Below, one piece after another: positions 17,459 to 24,730 of a stretch of DNA of 64,000 nucleotides; positions within the stretch are counted from its first letter, which is position 1; each line of letters starts with the position of its first letter. Origin of the DNA: Hyphomonas sp. (GTDB taxonomy: Bacteria > Pseudomonadota > Alphaproteobacteria > Caulobacterales > Hyphomonadaceae). The position numbers were made by a program, and so were the translations under genes. The stretch is taken from NCBI GenBank assembly GCA_020638455.1, contig JACKIK010000002.1:310001-374000 (forward strand), in the 5' to 3' direction. The notes below the pieces were generated by a model. The model was not told the origin of the DNA, searched no databases, and was given only the letters and a program-made list of their open reading frames with translations.

Positions 17459-18352
17459 ATGACCCGGATCGCGATCTTCGGGGAGGTCATGCTGGAACTG
17501 TCCGGCAGCGATCGCAGTTCCATGCGTCTCGGCTTTGGGGGCGATACGCTGAATACGGCGATCTATCTCGCGCGGCTGGGGCATGTGCCGGCTTACCTGA
17601 CGGCGCTGGGACAAGATCCGTATTCTGAAGACATGGTCTCCTCTTTCGAACGGGAAGGCATCGATACGCGGCACATCCTTCGGCACCCGCAGCGGATGCC
17701 GGGCCTGTACGCAATCGAGACGGACGCGGCGGGCGAACGGCGTTTTTTCTATTGGCGGGACCGGTCGGCCGCGCGGGCATTTTTCGAGTTGCCCGGCGCC
17801 GACGAGGCTACCATCGATGCCGTGGCGGCAGATCTGCTTTATTTCACGGGCATCTCCCTGTCGATCCTGGACGAGGAGGGACGGAGACGGTTGCTGGGCC
17901 TTGCCGCCGGGGTTCGTGCAAATGGTGGCAGGGTCGCGTTCGATCCGAACTACCGGCCAGCGGGCTGGCCGCAGCCGGAAGACGCAAGGCGCCTGTTTGA
18001 GGCGCTGGCGCCGTCCATCAGCTTCTTGCTGGCGACGGACTCGGACGAAGCGCTCCTGTTCGGCGCGGCAGATCCGGACATCCATCTCCGCCGCTGGCTG
18101 GACTGGGGCGCGGACGAGGCCGTGCTCAAGGCGGGGGCCAATGGGGCATACCTGCCCGGTGGGGCAAACGTTCCGGTTTCCGTACCGGACCGGATCGAAG
18201 ACACGACCGGAGCCGGCGACAGTTTCAATGCCGCGTGGCTCGACGCGCGGCTCCGGGGCGAGACAGCGGAAGCTGCAGCGCGTGCCGGCAACCGCCTCGC
18301 AGCGCAGGTCATCGGGTTCCGCGGAGCGATCATGCCGCGGGAAAATGCCTGA
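17459..18352 (+). CDS. kdgK: 2-keto-3-deoxygluconate kinase (PfkB family)
   Basis: This 297-residue ribokinase-like sugar kinase should phosphorylate 2-keto-3-deoxygluconate to KDPG, the last step before aldolase cleavage. The N-terminal IAIFGEVMLELS and LGFGGDTLNTAIYLARLG form the substrate site. The C-terminal TTGAGDSFNAAWLDARL carries the catalytic Asp254 and anion hole. The gene follows manD with a 3-bp gap, in the right pathway order. A KDPG aldolase gene is not in the window. Other PfkB substrates such as fructose are possible but less likely here. Confidence 0.93.
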   Translation: MTRIAIFGEVMLELSGSDRSSMRLGFGGDTLNTAIYLARLGHVPAYLTALGQDPYSEDMVSSFEREGIDTRHILRHPQRMPGLYAIETDAAGERRFFYWRDRSAARAFFELPGADEATIDAVAADLLYFTGISLSILDEEGRRRLLGLAAGVRANGGRVAFDPNYRPAGWPQPEDARRLFEALAPSISFLLATDSDEALLFGAADPDIHLRRWLDWGADEAVLKAGANGAYLPGGANVPVSVPDRIEDTTGAGDSFNAAWLDARLRGETAEAAARAGNRLAAQVIGFRGAIMPRENA

Positions 18353-18393
18353 ATCTTCGCCATTCTGGCGAAAACCCTTAGAAATTCGGGGTC

Positions 18394-18408
18394 ATGTCCA
18401 GTGGACAT
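18394..18408. promoter_or_regulatory. palindromic site upstream of the second lacI gene
   Basis: ATGTCCAGTGGACAT is a perfect 7-bp inverted repeat with a single central base. It lies in the 115-bp gap between kdgK and the lacI gene, 60 bp upstream of the lacI start. It differs from the TGATA-type operators. It may be an autoregulatory operator of the downstream repressor or a small hairpin behind kdgK; no T-run follows. Confidence 0.4.
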
Positions 18409-18467
18409 TAGTCATTTCCCCCCTAATTCTGTCCGCTGGATACGAACACGATTGCTGAAGGCTGCCC

Positions 18468-19493
18468 ATGCCCAGACGACACGCCGAAGCCCGGCCTGCC
18501 ACGATCATCGACGTTGCCCGCGAGGCGGGTGTGTCGTTCAAGACGGTGAGCCGGGTGCTGAACGGCGAGACGAATGTGCGCGAGCAGACCAAGGCGCGCG
18601 TCCTGAGTGCGGTGAAGACGCTCGACTACCGGACCAATCACAATGCCCGGAACCTGCGGGCGCGGCAGAGCCGTATCATTTGCCTCCTCTATGCCAACCC
18701 GTCGCGCAATTATGTCGGCGAGGTGCATCTGGGCGCCCTTCAGCGGTGCCAGGCGGAAGGTTACAGCCTGATCACCGAGGACTGTTCGGACGATCCGGGA
18801 TCGGTCCTTGCCCTTCGCTCCGAAACGCAACTTGCAGGGGCGATCCTGACGCCGCCGCTTTCCGACGACGAGCCCCTGATGGCGCAGCTTCGCGAGCGAC
18901 GGCTTCCATTCGTGCGCATCGCCCCGTCGGAGGCAACAGAGCAGGGCCGGGACGTCGCGATCGATGACGTGGCGGCGGCAAGGGAGATGACGGAATATCT
19001 GATCGGGCTCGGCCACCGGCGGATCGGCTTCATCCGTGGTGCCGCCAGCCATGCACAGGCGGCACGCCGCCTTGAAGGCTACCTGGCGGCGCTGAAGTCT
19101 CACGGAATCGAAGCCGATCCGGAGCTGATTGCAGAAGGCGATTTCACGTTCGACTCCGGTATCAGTTGCGCCGAACAACTGCTGGACCTGCCCGAAAAGC
19201 CGACGGCGATCTTCGCGTCGAACGACGATATGGCGGCCGGCGTGATCGCGGCGTGCTATCGGCGCCAGGTGCACATTCCGGAAGACCTGTCTGTTGCCGG
19301 GTTCGACGATACGCCGCTGGCTGCTACCATCAGCCCATCCCTGACGACGATCTATCAGCCGAGCCGGGAGCTCGCGTCGGAGGCCGTCGGTCTCCTGCTC
19401 GAGGAAATCGCCGGGCCGAGCGAGGTGCCGCGCCGGCATCTGTTGGACTACCGCATGGTGGTGCGGGATTCGACTGCGCCGCCGAAGGCGTGA
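18468..19493 (+). CDS. LacI family transcriptional regulator (probable uronate regulator)
   Basis: This is a 341-residue LacI/GalR repressor. The helix-turn-helix is ATIIDVAREAGVSFKTVSRV (about residues 11-30), followed by the hinge segment DYRTNHNARNLRARQS. The effector domain contains AIFASNDDMAAGVIAACYRR and VAGFDDTPLAATISPSLTTI. It is closely similar in layout to the LacI protein at 5475-6524, including the NPSxNYxGE and IDDVAAA stretches, so the two look like paralogues. It is in the manD-kdgK direction after a 115-bp gap. Regulation of the uxaC and manD operons in response to a uronate intermediate is the simplest reading, but it is not proven by sequence. Confidence 0.9.
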   Translation: MPRRHAEARPATIIDVAREAGVSFKTVSRVLNGETNVREQTKARVLSAVKTLDYRTNHNARNLRARQSRIICLLYANPSRNYVGEVHLGALQRCQAEGYSLITEDCSDDPGSVLALRSETQLAGAILTPPLSDDEPLMAQLRERRLPFVRIAPSEATEQGRDVAIDDVAAAREMTEYLIGLGHRRIGFIRGAASHAQAARRLEGYLAALKSHGIEADPELIAEGDFTFDSGISCAEQLLDLPEKPTAIFASNDDMAAGVIAACYRRQVHIPEDLSVAGFDDTPLAATISPSLTTIYQPSRELASEAVGLLLEEIAGPSEVPRRHLLDYRMVVRDSTAPPKA

Positions 19494-19542
19494 CCGCGCG
19501 AAACCTGTTTCCCGCCTTGCGCCGGTATTGTATGGGCCGCGC

Positions 19543-20634
19543 ATGACCACGATCAGACCGCTCTCGCATATTGAAAAGACCAAGCCCTATGTGCCGGGCG
19601 GCAAGCTGCATGGCGCCGAAGGCGAGGTCATCATGCTGGCGTCGAACGAGAACCCGTTCGGGCCGAGCCCGAAAGCCATCGAGGCGATGAAGGGCGTCGC
19701 CGAACTGGTCCATGTCTACCCGGACCCCGAATATGGCGCCCTGCGCAAGGCAATTGCCGAGGCGCAGGGCATCGAGGACGTCTCTCGCGTCCTCGTGTCG
19801 GCAGGGTCTGACGAGATCATTCACCTGCTGACGCAGGCTTATGCCGGGCCGGGGGACGAAGTCCTGTTCACCGAGCATGCCTTCTCCATGTACAACGTCT
19901 CCGCACTCGGCCATGGCGCAACGCCCGTGACCGTTCCCGAGACGGACTTCACTGCCGGTGCCAACGCGCTGCTCGGCGGTGTGACCGAGCGGACGAAGAT
20001 CCTGTTCCTCGCCAATCCGAACAACCCGACCGGTACGATGATGGCTGTGGAGAGCCTGAAACACCTGCAGGACAGCCTTCCGCCGCATGTGATCCTGGCG
20101 GTGGATGGTGCGTATGCCGAATATGTCGGTGAGTCCTACGAGGCGGAGTTGCGTGATCTGGTCGACCGGCGTCCGAACACGGTGATGGTGCGCACCTTTT
20201 CCAAGATCTACGGCCTGGCCGCGTTGCGGATCGGTTGGGGGTATTTCCCGGCAGAACTGGCGGCCACGTTCCAGCGCATCCGGCCGCCGTTCAACATCAA
20301 CAGTTTCGCCGCAGCCGCCGGTGCCGCCGCGATTGCAGACCGGGAATTCATCTCGATGAGCCGGGAGCACAATGCCAAATGGCGGGCGATCTATGTTGAG
20401 CGCCTGAACGCCATGGGGCTGCCGACACCAGCCTCGTCAGCGAATTTCGTGATCCCGGATTTCGGAACCGAAGAGCGGGCGAAGGCGGCTCATGAGTTCC
20501 TGAAGTCCCGCAACGTGCTGGTCCGGGCGATCGGAGGCTACGGCCTGCCGACGCGCCTGCGCATTACGGTTGGCGCCGAGCGGGACAACGAGACCGTGCT
20601 GGCACTGCTGGCCGAGTTCACCGCGTCACGCTGA
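19543..20634 (+). CDS. hisC: histidinol-phosphate aminotransferase
   Basis: This 363-residue fold-type I PLP enzyme carries out the transamination step of histidine synthesis, and possibly aromatic amino acid transamination. I take ATG 19543 (MTTIRPLSHIEKTKPYVPGG); an ATG 15 bp earlier is also in frame, and neither has a clear Shine-Dalgarno. The blocks LASNENPFGPSPKAIEAM, FLANPNNPTGTMM, VDGAYAEYV and SKIYGLAALRIGWG are intact, with Lys221 as the PLP lysine. The 3' end overlaps the convergent panC by 17 bp. No other his genes are nearby, so the name rests on family similarity. Confidence 0.9.
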   Translation: MTTIRPLSHIEKTKPYVPGGKLHGAEGEVIMLASNENPFGPSPKAIEAMKGVAELVHVYPDPEYGALRKAIAEAQGIEDVSRVLVSAGSDEIIHLLTQAYAGPGDEVLFTEHAFSMYNVSALGHGATPVTVPETDFTAGANALLGGVTERTKILFLANPNNPTGTMMAVESLKHLQDSLPPHVILAVDGAYAEYVGESYEAELRDLVDRRPNTVMVRTFSKIYGLAALRIGWGYFPAELAATFQRIRPPFNINSFAAAAGAAAIADREFISMSREHNAKWRAIYVERLNAMGLPTPASSANFVIPDFGTEERAKAAHEFLKSRNVLVRAIGGYGLPTRLRITVGAERDNETVLALLAEFTASR

Positions 20635-21496
20635 TATTGTCGATCAGGCGCGTACGGCCCATCCAGGCGGCCCCCAGCAGGCGTGCGACCATGCCGTCAC
20701 GCAGGGGCTCATCGGGCAGATCCTGCAACGTGTCTTTGTCCACCAGCGAGACATAGTCCACGTTCCCGAAGCCGGATCGTGAGAGCAGTTGCGTCGCCTC
20801 TTGAAGTGCGATCGAGGGGCGGACCCCGACAGAGAGGCGCATGGCCGCTCTGTGTAGTGCGGCCTGCAGCGCGCCGGCATTCCGGCGTTCATCCGGTGTG
20901 AGGTAGAGGTTGCGCGAAGACTGGGCCAGCCCGTCGGCGTCGCGGGCGGTGGGCGCGCCGAGGATGTCGATGGGGAAGGCGAGGTCTCGCACCATGCGGC
21001 GGATGATCTGGAGCTGCTGGTAGTCCTTCTCGCCAAACACGGCGACGTCCGGCTGGACGTGCAGGAAGAGGCGGGCGACCACGGTTGTGACACCGTAAAA
21101 GAAGTGCGGCCGGTAGATGCCGTCCAGCACGTCCGACATCGATTCGACGCGGACATTGGTGAGCGTGCCTTCGGGATACATTTCGTCCACGGTTGGCAGG
21201 TAGGCGAGATCGCAGCCGACAGAAGCCAGCTTTGCGAGGTCGGCGGATTCGTCTCTCGGATAGGTGTCGAAGTCCTCGCCGGGCGCGAACTGGGTCGGGT
21301 TAACGAAGATGCTGGCGACGATGCGCGTCGCTTTTTCCCGAGCCTTTTCAACGAGGGAGAGATGACCGGAATGCAGGGCGCCCATGGTGGGCACGAAGCC
21401 GACCGTGTCGCCTGCCTGCTTCCACGCCTTCACCTGCTGCAACAATTCCAGTCGGGTGCGCACCGTTGGGGTGGTGCCATCTGTCTTCGAATTCAC
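20618..21496 (-). CDS. panC: pantothenate synthetase (pantoate-beta-alanine ligase)
   Basis: This 292-residue enzyme joins pantoate and beta-alanine with ATP to make pantothenate for coenzyme A. It begins with GTG 21496. The nucleotidyl-transferase HIGH-like motif appears as MGALHSGHLSLV (His42, His45), followed by VASIFVNPTQFAPGEDF, GEKDYQQLQIIRRMV and the second ATP motif LAQSSRNLYLTPDER. The length is normal. It is divergent from the unknown gene at 21564 and converges on hisC. Confidence 0.96.
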   Translation of the reverse strand: MNSKTDGTTPTVRTRLELLQQVKAWKQAGDTVGFVPTMGALHSGHLSLVEKAREKATRIVASIFVNPTQFAPGEDFDTYPRDESADLAKLASVGCDLAYLPTVDEMYPEGTLTNVRVESMSDVLDGIYRPHFFYGVTTVVARLFLHVQPDVAVFGEKDYQQLQIIRRMVRDLAFPIDILGAPTARDADGLAQSSRNLYLTPDERRNAGALQAALHRAAMRLSVGVRPSIALQEATQLLSRSGFGNVDYVSLVDKDTLQDLPDEPLRDGMVARLLGAAWMGRTRLIDNISVTR

Positions 21497-21563
21497 TTTG
21501 AAAAAGCCCCGACTGCGGATTTCGTAAACGCCTTGTTAACCGGTTCGGAGGAATTTTAAAGCC

Positions 21564-22019
21564 ATGACACAGCGCATCCTTTCTTCTCTCAAATCCTTCG
21601 TCCTGACAGCTGCCCTGCGATCCTCGGCACGTGCTTCGCGACATGCCGGAGAAGAGGCGCCGGAACCGATTATCCGCCGCGTCGATCCTGCGATGGACAT
21701 CGACGAATGGATGTTCGACCGTGACGGTAACCCGGTCACCGAGTCGGCTGCGCTTTACGCCCGCGAAACCGCGCGCATTTCCGGCGCGCTGACAGGGCTC
21801 CGGTCTCTGCTGACCCAGATTTCCATGCATGCGCCGCAGCCTGAAGAGATGCCGCGGGTGGCCGCCTTCGGACCGATCGCCTCGGACGACCTTCTGTTCG
21901 ACGGCGAACCGATGCCGGCGCAATTCGGTATCCTCGCCGAAGATGCAGACCTGTTCGAGGAAGGTCCTTCGTCGCGCCCGGTCTGGGACGCCGCGCAGGA
22001 ACTGCCCCGCGTCGCCTGA
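21564..22019 (+). CDS. unrecognised protein encoded next to mipZ
   Basis: I do not recognise this 151-residue protein. It starts at ATG 21564 behind GGAGGAATTTTAAAGCC. The first 30 residues are basic and Ser/Ala-rich (RILSSLKSFVLTAALRSSAR); the rest is acidic. A central block, VDPAMDIDEWMFDRDGNPV, looks conserved, and YARETARISGALTGLRSLLT could be an amphipathic helix. Leu, Pro and Asp/Glu dominate the tail. There is no convincing transmembrane helix or cysteine motif. It is transcribed 39 bp ahead of mipZ in the same direction, so a link to chromosome or division-site positioning is possible. Codon use resembles the neighbours. Confidence 0.75.
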   Translation: MTQRILSSLKSFVLTAALRSSARASRHAGEEAPEPIIRRVDPAMDIDEWMFDRDGNPVTESAALYARETARISGALTGLRSLLTQISMHAPQPEEMPRVAAFGPIASDDLLFDGEPMPAQFGILAEDADLFEEGPSSRPVWDAAQELPRVA

Positions 22020-22058
22020 TAGCCCGATTAACGTCCTGACCTGCCGGAGCCTTTTGAC

Positions 22059-22943
22059 ATGCCTGACGGATTCGCGCCGACCGCTCATGTGGGTGGCTTG
22101 AACCTGACGGCGGCCCCGAAGGACGCGCGGGTGATCGTTGTCGGCAACGAGAAGGGCGGGGCCGGCAAGTCGACCGTTTCGATGCACCTGACCGTCGCGC
22201 TGATGCGGATGGGGCATTCGGTCGGCATTATCGACCTTGATGTGCGCCAGCGGACGCTGACCCGGTATCTCGAGAACCGCGCGCGCTGGATGCAGTCCAC
22301 CGGCACGCGCCTGCCGATGCCGGAAATCGTGCGCGTGGACGCGTCTACCGAGCGCGACCTCGACAAGGCCGAGTCAGAAGAGACACACCGGCTGCTGTCC
22401 AGCATCCAGCGGCTGAAGAAATCCTGCGACTTCATCATTATCGATGCGCCGGGCGGCGACACGTTCCTGTCGCGGCTGGCACATACGCAGGCCGATACGC
22501 TGATCACGCCGCTGAATGACAGCTTTGTGGACTTCGACCTGCTGGGCGATGTGAACCCGCAGACGCTGGAAGTGGTGCGGCCGAGCTTCTATTCCGAAAT
22601 GGTGTGGTCGTGCCGGAAGAAGAAGGCGCAGACATCGCGCCAGCCGATTGACTGGATCGTGATGCGGAACCGGATGTCGCCGCTGGCGGCGCGCAACAAG
22701 GAGCGCGTGGGCGAGGCGCTGGACAATCTGTCGAAGCGGATCGGTTTCCGTCTCGCGCCGGGCCTGTCGGAACGCGTGATCTATCGCGAACTGTTCCCGG
22801 CGGGGCTGACCCTGCTGGACCTGACAGAGAAGGGCTCCAATGTGTCCTTCACGATGAGCCATGTCGCGGCGCGGCAGGAGATGCGGGACCTGCTGATCGT
22901 CCTGCAACTGCCGGAACTTGTCGGCGCGGAAATCACGTTCTGA
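22059..22943 (+). CDS. mipZ: MipZ, ParA-like ATPase that positions the division site
   Basis: This 294-residue ParA/MinD-superfamily ATPase is recognisable as alphaproteobacterial MipZ. In Caulobacter this protein forms a gradient from the ParB-bound origins and inhibits FtsZ away from midcell. The deviant Walker A is NEKGGAGKSTVSMHL (Lys32 and Lys37). Next come GIIDLDVRQRTLTRYLENR, FIIIDAPGGDTFLSRLAHTQ (Walker B region), NDSFVDFDLLG, IDWIVMRNRMSPL and ELFPAGLTLLDL. A 20-residue N-terminal extension precedes the core. A terminator-like hairpin follows the stop. A gene of unknown function lies just upstream in the same direction. Confidence 0.95.
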   Translation: MPDGFAPTAHVGGLNLTAAPKDARVIVVGNEKGGAGKSTVSMHLTVALMRMGHSVGIIDLDVRQRTLTRYLENRARWMQSTGTRLPMPEIVRVDASTERDLDKAESEETHRLLSSIQRLKKSCDFIIIDAPGGDTFLSRLAHTQADTLITPLNDSFVDFDLLGDVNPQTLEVVRPSFYSEMVWSCRKKKAQTSRQPIDWIVMRNRMSPLAARNKERVGEALDNLSKRIGFRLAPGLSERVIYRELFPAGLTLLDLTEKGSNVSFTMSHVAARQEMRDLLIVLQLPELVGAEITF

Positions 22944-22970
22944 TTTGCCTCTGACGACTGACGCGAGGTG

Positions 22971-23004
22971 AGGCCAGCCGCAAGCTGGCCTTCTTTGCTT
23001 TTTG
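22971..23004 (+). terminator. Rho-independent terminator after mipZ
   Basis: AGGCCAGC (22971-22978) pairs with GCTGGCCT (22984-22991) across a five-base loop, and is followed by a T-rich run (TCTTTGCTTTTT). It begins 28 bp beyond the mipZ stop. Confidence 0.8.
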
Positions 23005-23041
23005 GCCCCAGTGTCCGCGCCATAAAAAATGGGAGGCGCGT

Positions 23042-24043
23042 ATGGGAGTTTTCAGCAATACAGAGTGGCTGGCCAGTGTGGTCGAGGAAGCCATCGAGCC
23101 GGAGCGGGAGATTGTCGATCCGCATCACCATCTCTGGCCGAGCGCGGAGATGGGATACAATGTGCCGGAATTCCGCGGTGACCTGACGAGCGGGCATAAT
23201 GTGGTGCAGACCGTGTTCATGGAATGCGGGGCGGCGTACCGGAAGGATGGGCCGGATCATCTGAAGCCCATTGGCGAGACAGTCTTCGTGACTGCGGCGT
23301 CCGAGAAGATGAAGGCGATGGGCGGGCCCTATATCGCGGCTCTGGTTGCGCATGCAGATTTGAGATTGTCTCAGCTGGATGAAGTCCTGGATGCGCATGT
23401 CGAGGCGGCCAAAGGCCTGTTCCGTGGCATTCGCCATGCCGGATCGCGCGACAATAGTGGGGCGACGCTGAGGATTCCGGGGCATGCGCCACCCCGGATC
23501 TATGCGGATGCGGATTTCCGGCGCGGTGTGCAGCGGCTGGGCGAACGGGGCTTCACCTACGATACCTGGCATTATCATCATCAGAACCGGGAGTATCTGG
23601 ACCTGGCAAAAGCGTGTCCGGATACGGTGATGATCCTTGATCATTTCGGAACGCCGATCGGCATCGGTCCGTATGCAGACAAGCGGGAGGACATCTTCGC
23701 GGCGTGGAAGGATGACATGGCCGCGATTGCCGAATGCCCGAATGTGTATGCGAAGATCGGCGGGCTGGCGATGCCGGACAATGGCTTCGGCTGGGACACA
23801 CGCGAGACGCCGGCGACGTCAGACGAAATCTTTGCCGAGCACGAGCGCTGGTACGATCACATGATCGCGTGCTTCGGACCGGAGCGCTGCATGTTCGAGA
23901 GCAACTTCCCGGTCGACCGGCTGTCCATGTCCTATGTCGTCTACTGGAATGCGATGAAGAAGATCGCGGCAAAGTATTCGGAGGCGGAGAAAGCGGCAAT
24001 GTTCGCGGGCACGGCGCGGAAGGTGTATCGCGTGAGCGCGTGA
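23042..24043 (+). CDS. amidohydrolase family (TIM-barrel) metal-dependent hydrolase
   Basis: This 333-residue protein belongs to the amidohydrolase-2 group, which includes lactonases, decarboxylases and related C-O or C-C hydrolases. It starts at ATG 23042 behind GGGAGGCGCG. The metal site begins with VDPHHHLWP (His28-30). VILDHFGTPIGIGPYADK and CMFESNFPVDRLSMSY provide later barrel residues, the latter with the metal-ligand Asp region. The length is normal for the family. It stands alone behind the mipZ terminator. The substrate is unknown; a lactone or carboxylated aromatic is possible, and a sugar lactone would fit the nearby catabolic island only loosely. Confidence 0.85.
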   Translation: MGVFSNTEWLASVVEEAIEPEREIVDPHHHLWPSAEMGYNVPEFRGDLTSGHNVVQTVFMECGAAYRKDGPDHLKPIGETVFVTAASEKMKAMGGPYIAALVAHADLRLSQLDEVLDAHVEAAKGLFRGIRHAGSRDNSGATLRIPGHAPPRIYADADFRRGVQRLGERGFTYDTWHYHHQNREYLDLAKACPDTVMILDHFGTPIGIGPYADKREDIFAAWKDDMAAIAECPNVYAKIGGLAMPDNGFGWDTRETPATSDEIFAEHERWYDHMIACFGPERCMFESNFPVDRLSMSYVVYWNAMKKIAAKYSEAEKAAMFAGTARKVYRVSA

Positions 24044-24112
24044 CGTTTCGTCCAGCACGTGCGGCCGGAGCGGCGGGTGCCGTCCGGTGAAATAAGATGG
24101 ATTGGGGGTTTC

Positions 24113-24138
24113 ATCCTCCCCCGCAAGCGAGGGAGGAT
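24113..24138. repeat. hairpin-forming inverted repeat
   Basis: ATCCTCCC (24113-24120) pairs with GGGAGGAT (24131-24138) around a short loop. It lies just downstream of the stop of the minus-strand unknown gene at 24144-24515 and 70 bp beyond the amidohydrolase stop. It may end transcription from both sides; there is no T-run. Confidence 0.45.
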
Positions 24139-24143
24139 GGTCG

Positions 24144-24515
24144 CTACGGTGGGGCGCGGGGTTGTGGGGAGAGGTCCGGGAAGAGGCCGGATGCGGTCCG
24201 GATGAAGACCGGAAAGGTCCGGAGGAGACCGGACGGGACCGAACCGAAGTCCGATCCCATTTCCGCGGGCAGACAGAAGCCCGGCGCGAGCCGTTCCCAG
24301 CTGGTCACCCTTGGCGCCTCATGGAGGTAGAGATCCTCCGCCTGCGGCGCATCGCAGAGGCGGGTGATCCGGATATTGCCGAAGCAGTCGACGGCCAGCA
24401 GTGCGTCCTGCCCGGTCCGCAGGTGCCAGCGGGCGAAGCGGATCAGGTTCCATACCAGCCACGGCCACAAGAGTGGCCAGACATGGTCGAAATAGGGTTT
24501 GAGGCTCGGTTCCAT
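24144..24515 (-). CDS. unrecognised small protein with one hydrophobic segment
   Basis: This 123-residue protein starts at ATG 24515 (MEPSLKPYFDHVWPLLWPWL). It has a tryptophan-rich hydrophobic stretch at about residues 12-30 (VWPLLWPWLVWNLIRFARW) and then a soluble part (LLAVDCFGNIRITRLCDAPQ) with EDLYLHEAPRVTSWERLAPG. The residue pattern looks like real protein rather than a shadow frame, but I do not know the family and see no Shine-Dalgarno. The C-terminal 25 residues are encoded by a stretch of repeated ccgg units (24173-24240). Hairpins lie on both sides. It may be a small membrane-associated protein. Confidence 0.55.
   Translation of the reverse strand: MEPSLKPYFDHVWPLLWPWLVWNLIRFARWHLRTGQDALLAVDCFGNIRITRLCDAPQAEDLYLHEAPRVTSWERLAPGFCLPAEMGSDFGSVPSGLLRTFPVFIRTASGLFPDLSPQPRAPP
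24173..24240. repeat. degenerate 10-12 bp tandem repeat with GGTCCGG/GACCGG units
   Basis: Units GGTCCGG or GACCGG recur at about 24173, 24185, 24195, 24207, 24216 and 24227, with 9-12 bp spacing. They lie inside the 3' end of the unknown minus-strand gene. The array is imperfect. It could be replication slippage or a GC-rich coding tail. Confidence 0.4.
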
Positions 24516-24628
24516 CGTGCGGGCAGTGTGGGCGGAGGCGGAGACCGGTCGGATTGAGATTCCTGCTCCGCGCATTCCGGCGATAGGCGGGAGCCGGAAA
24601 CCGCAGGCATTTCAGCGTGTGGCCCTGG

Positions 24629-24648
24629 ACCCCGGCTTACGCCGGGGT
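24629..24648. repeat. REP-like hairpin element
   Basis: ACCCCGGC (24629-24636), TTAC, GCCGGGGT (24641-24648) forms a perfect 8-bp stem with a 4-base loop. Short CCCCGGC-type palindromes of this kind are commonly dispersed between genes in alphaproteobacterial genomes. Only this copy was noticed in the window. The surrounding 24,516-24,730 gap holds no other feature that I can support. Confidence 0.4.
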
Positions 24649-24730
24649 GAGCGGAGGGGGGATTGGGGGCTTGTCTGTTCGCCTGCGCTTTTCCCTGGAT
24701 GCAATCAAAAGGGGCTTCGGCGATGAGGTG

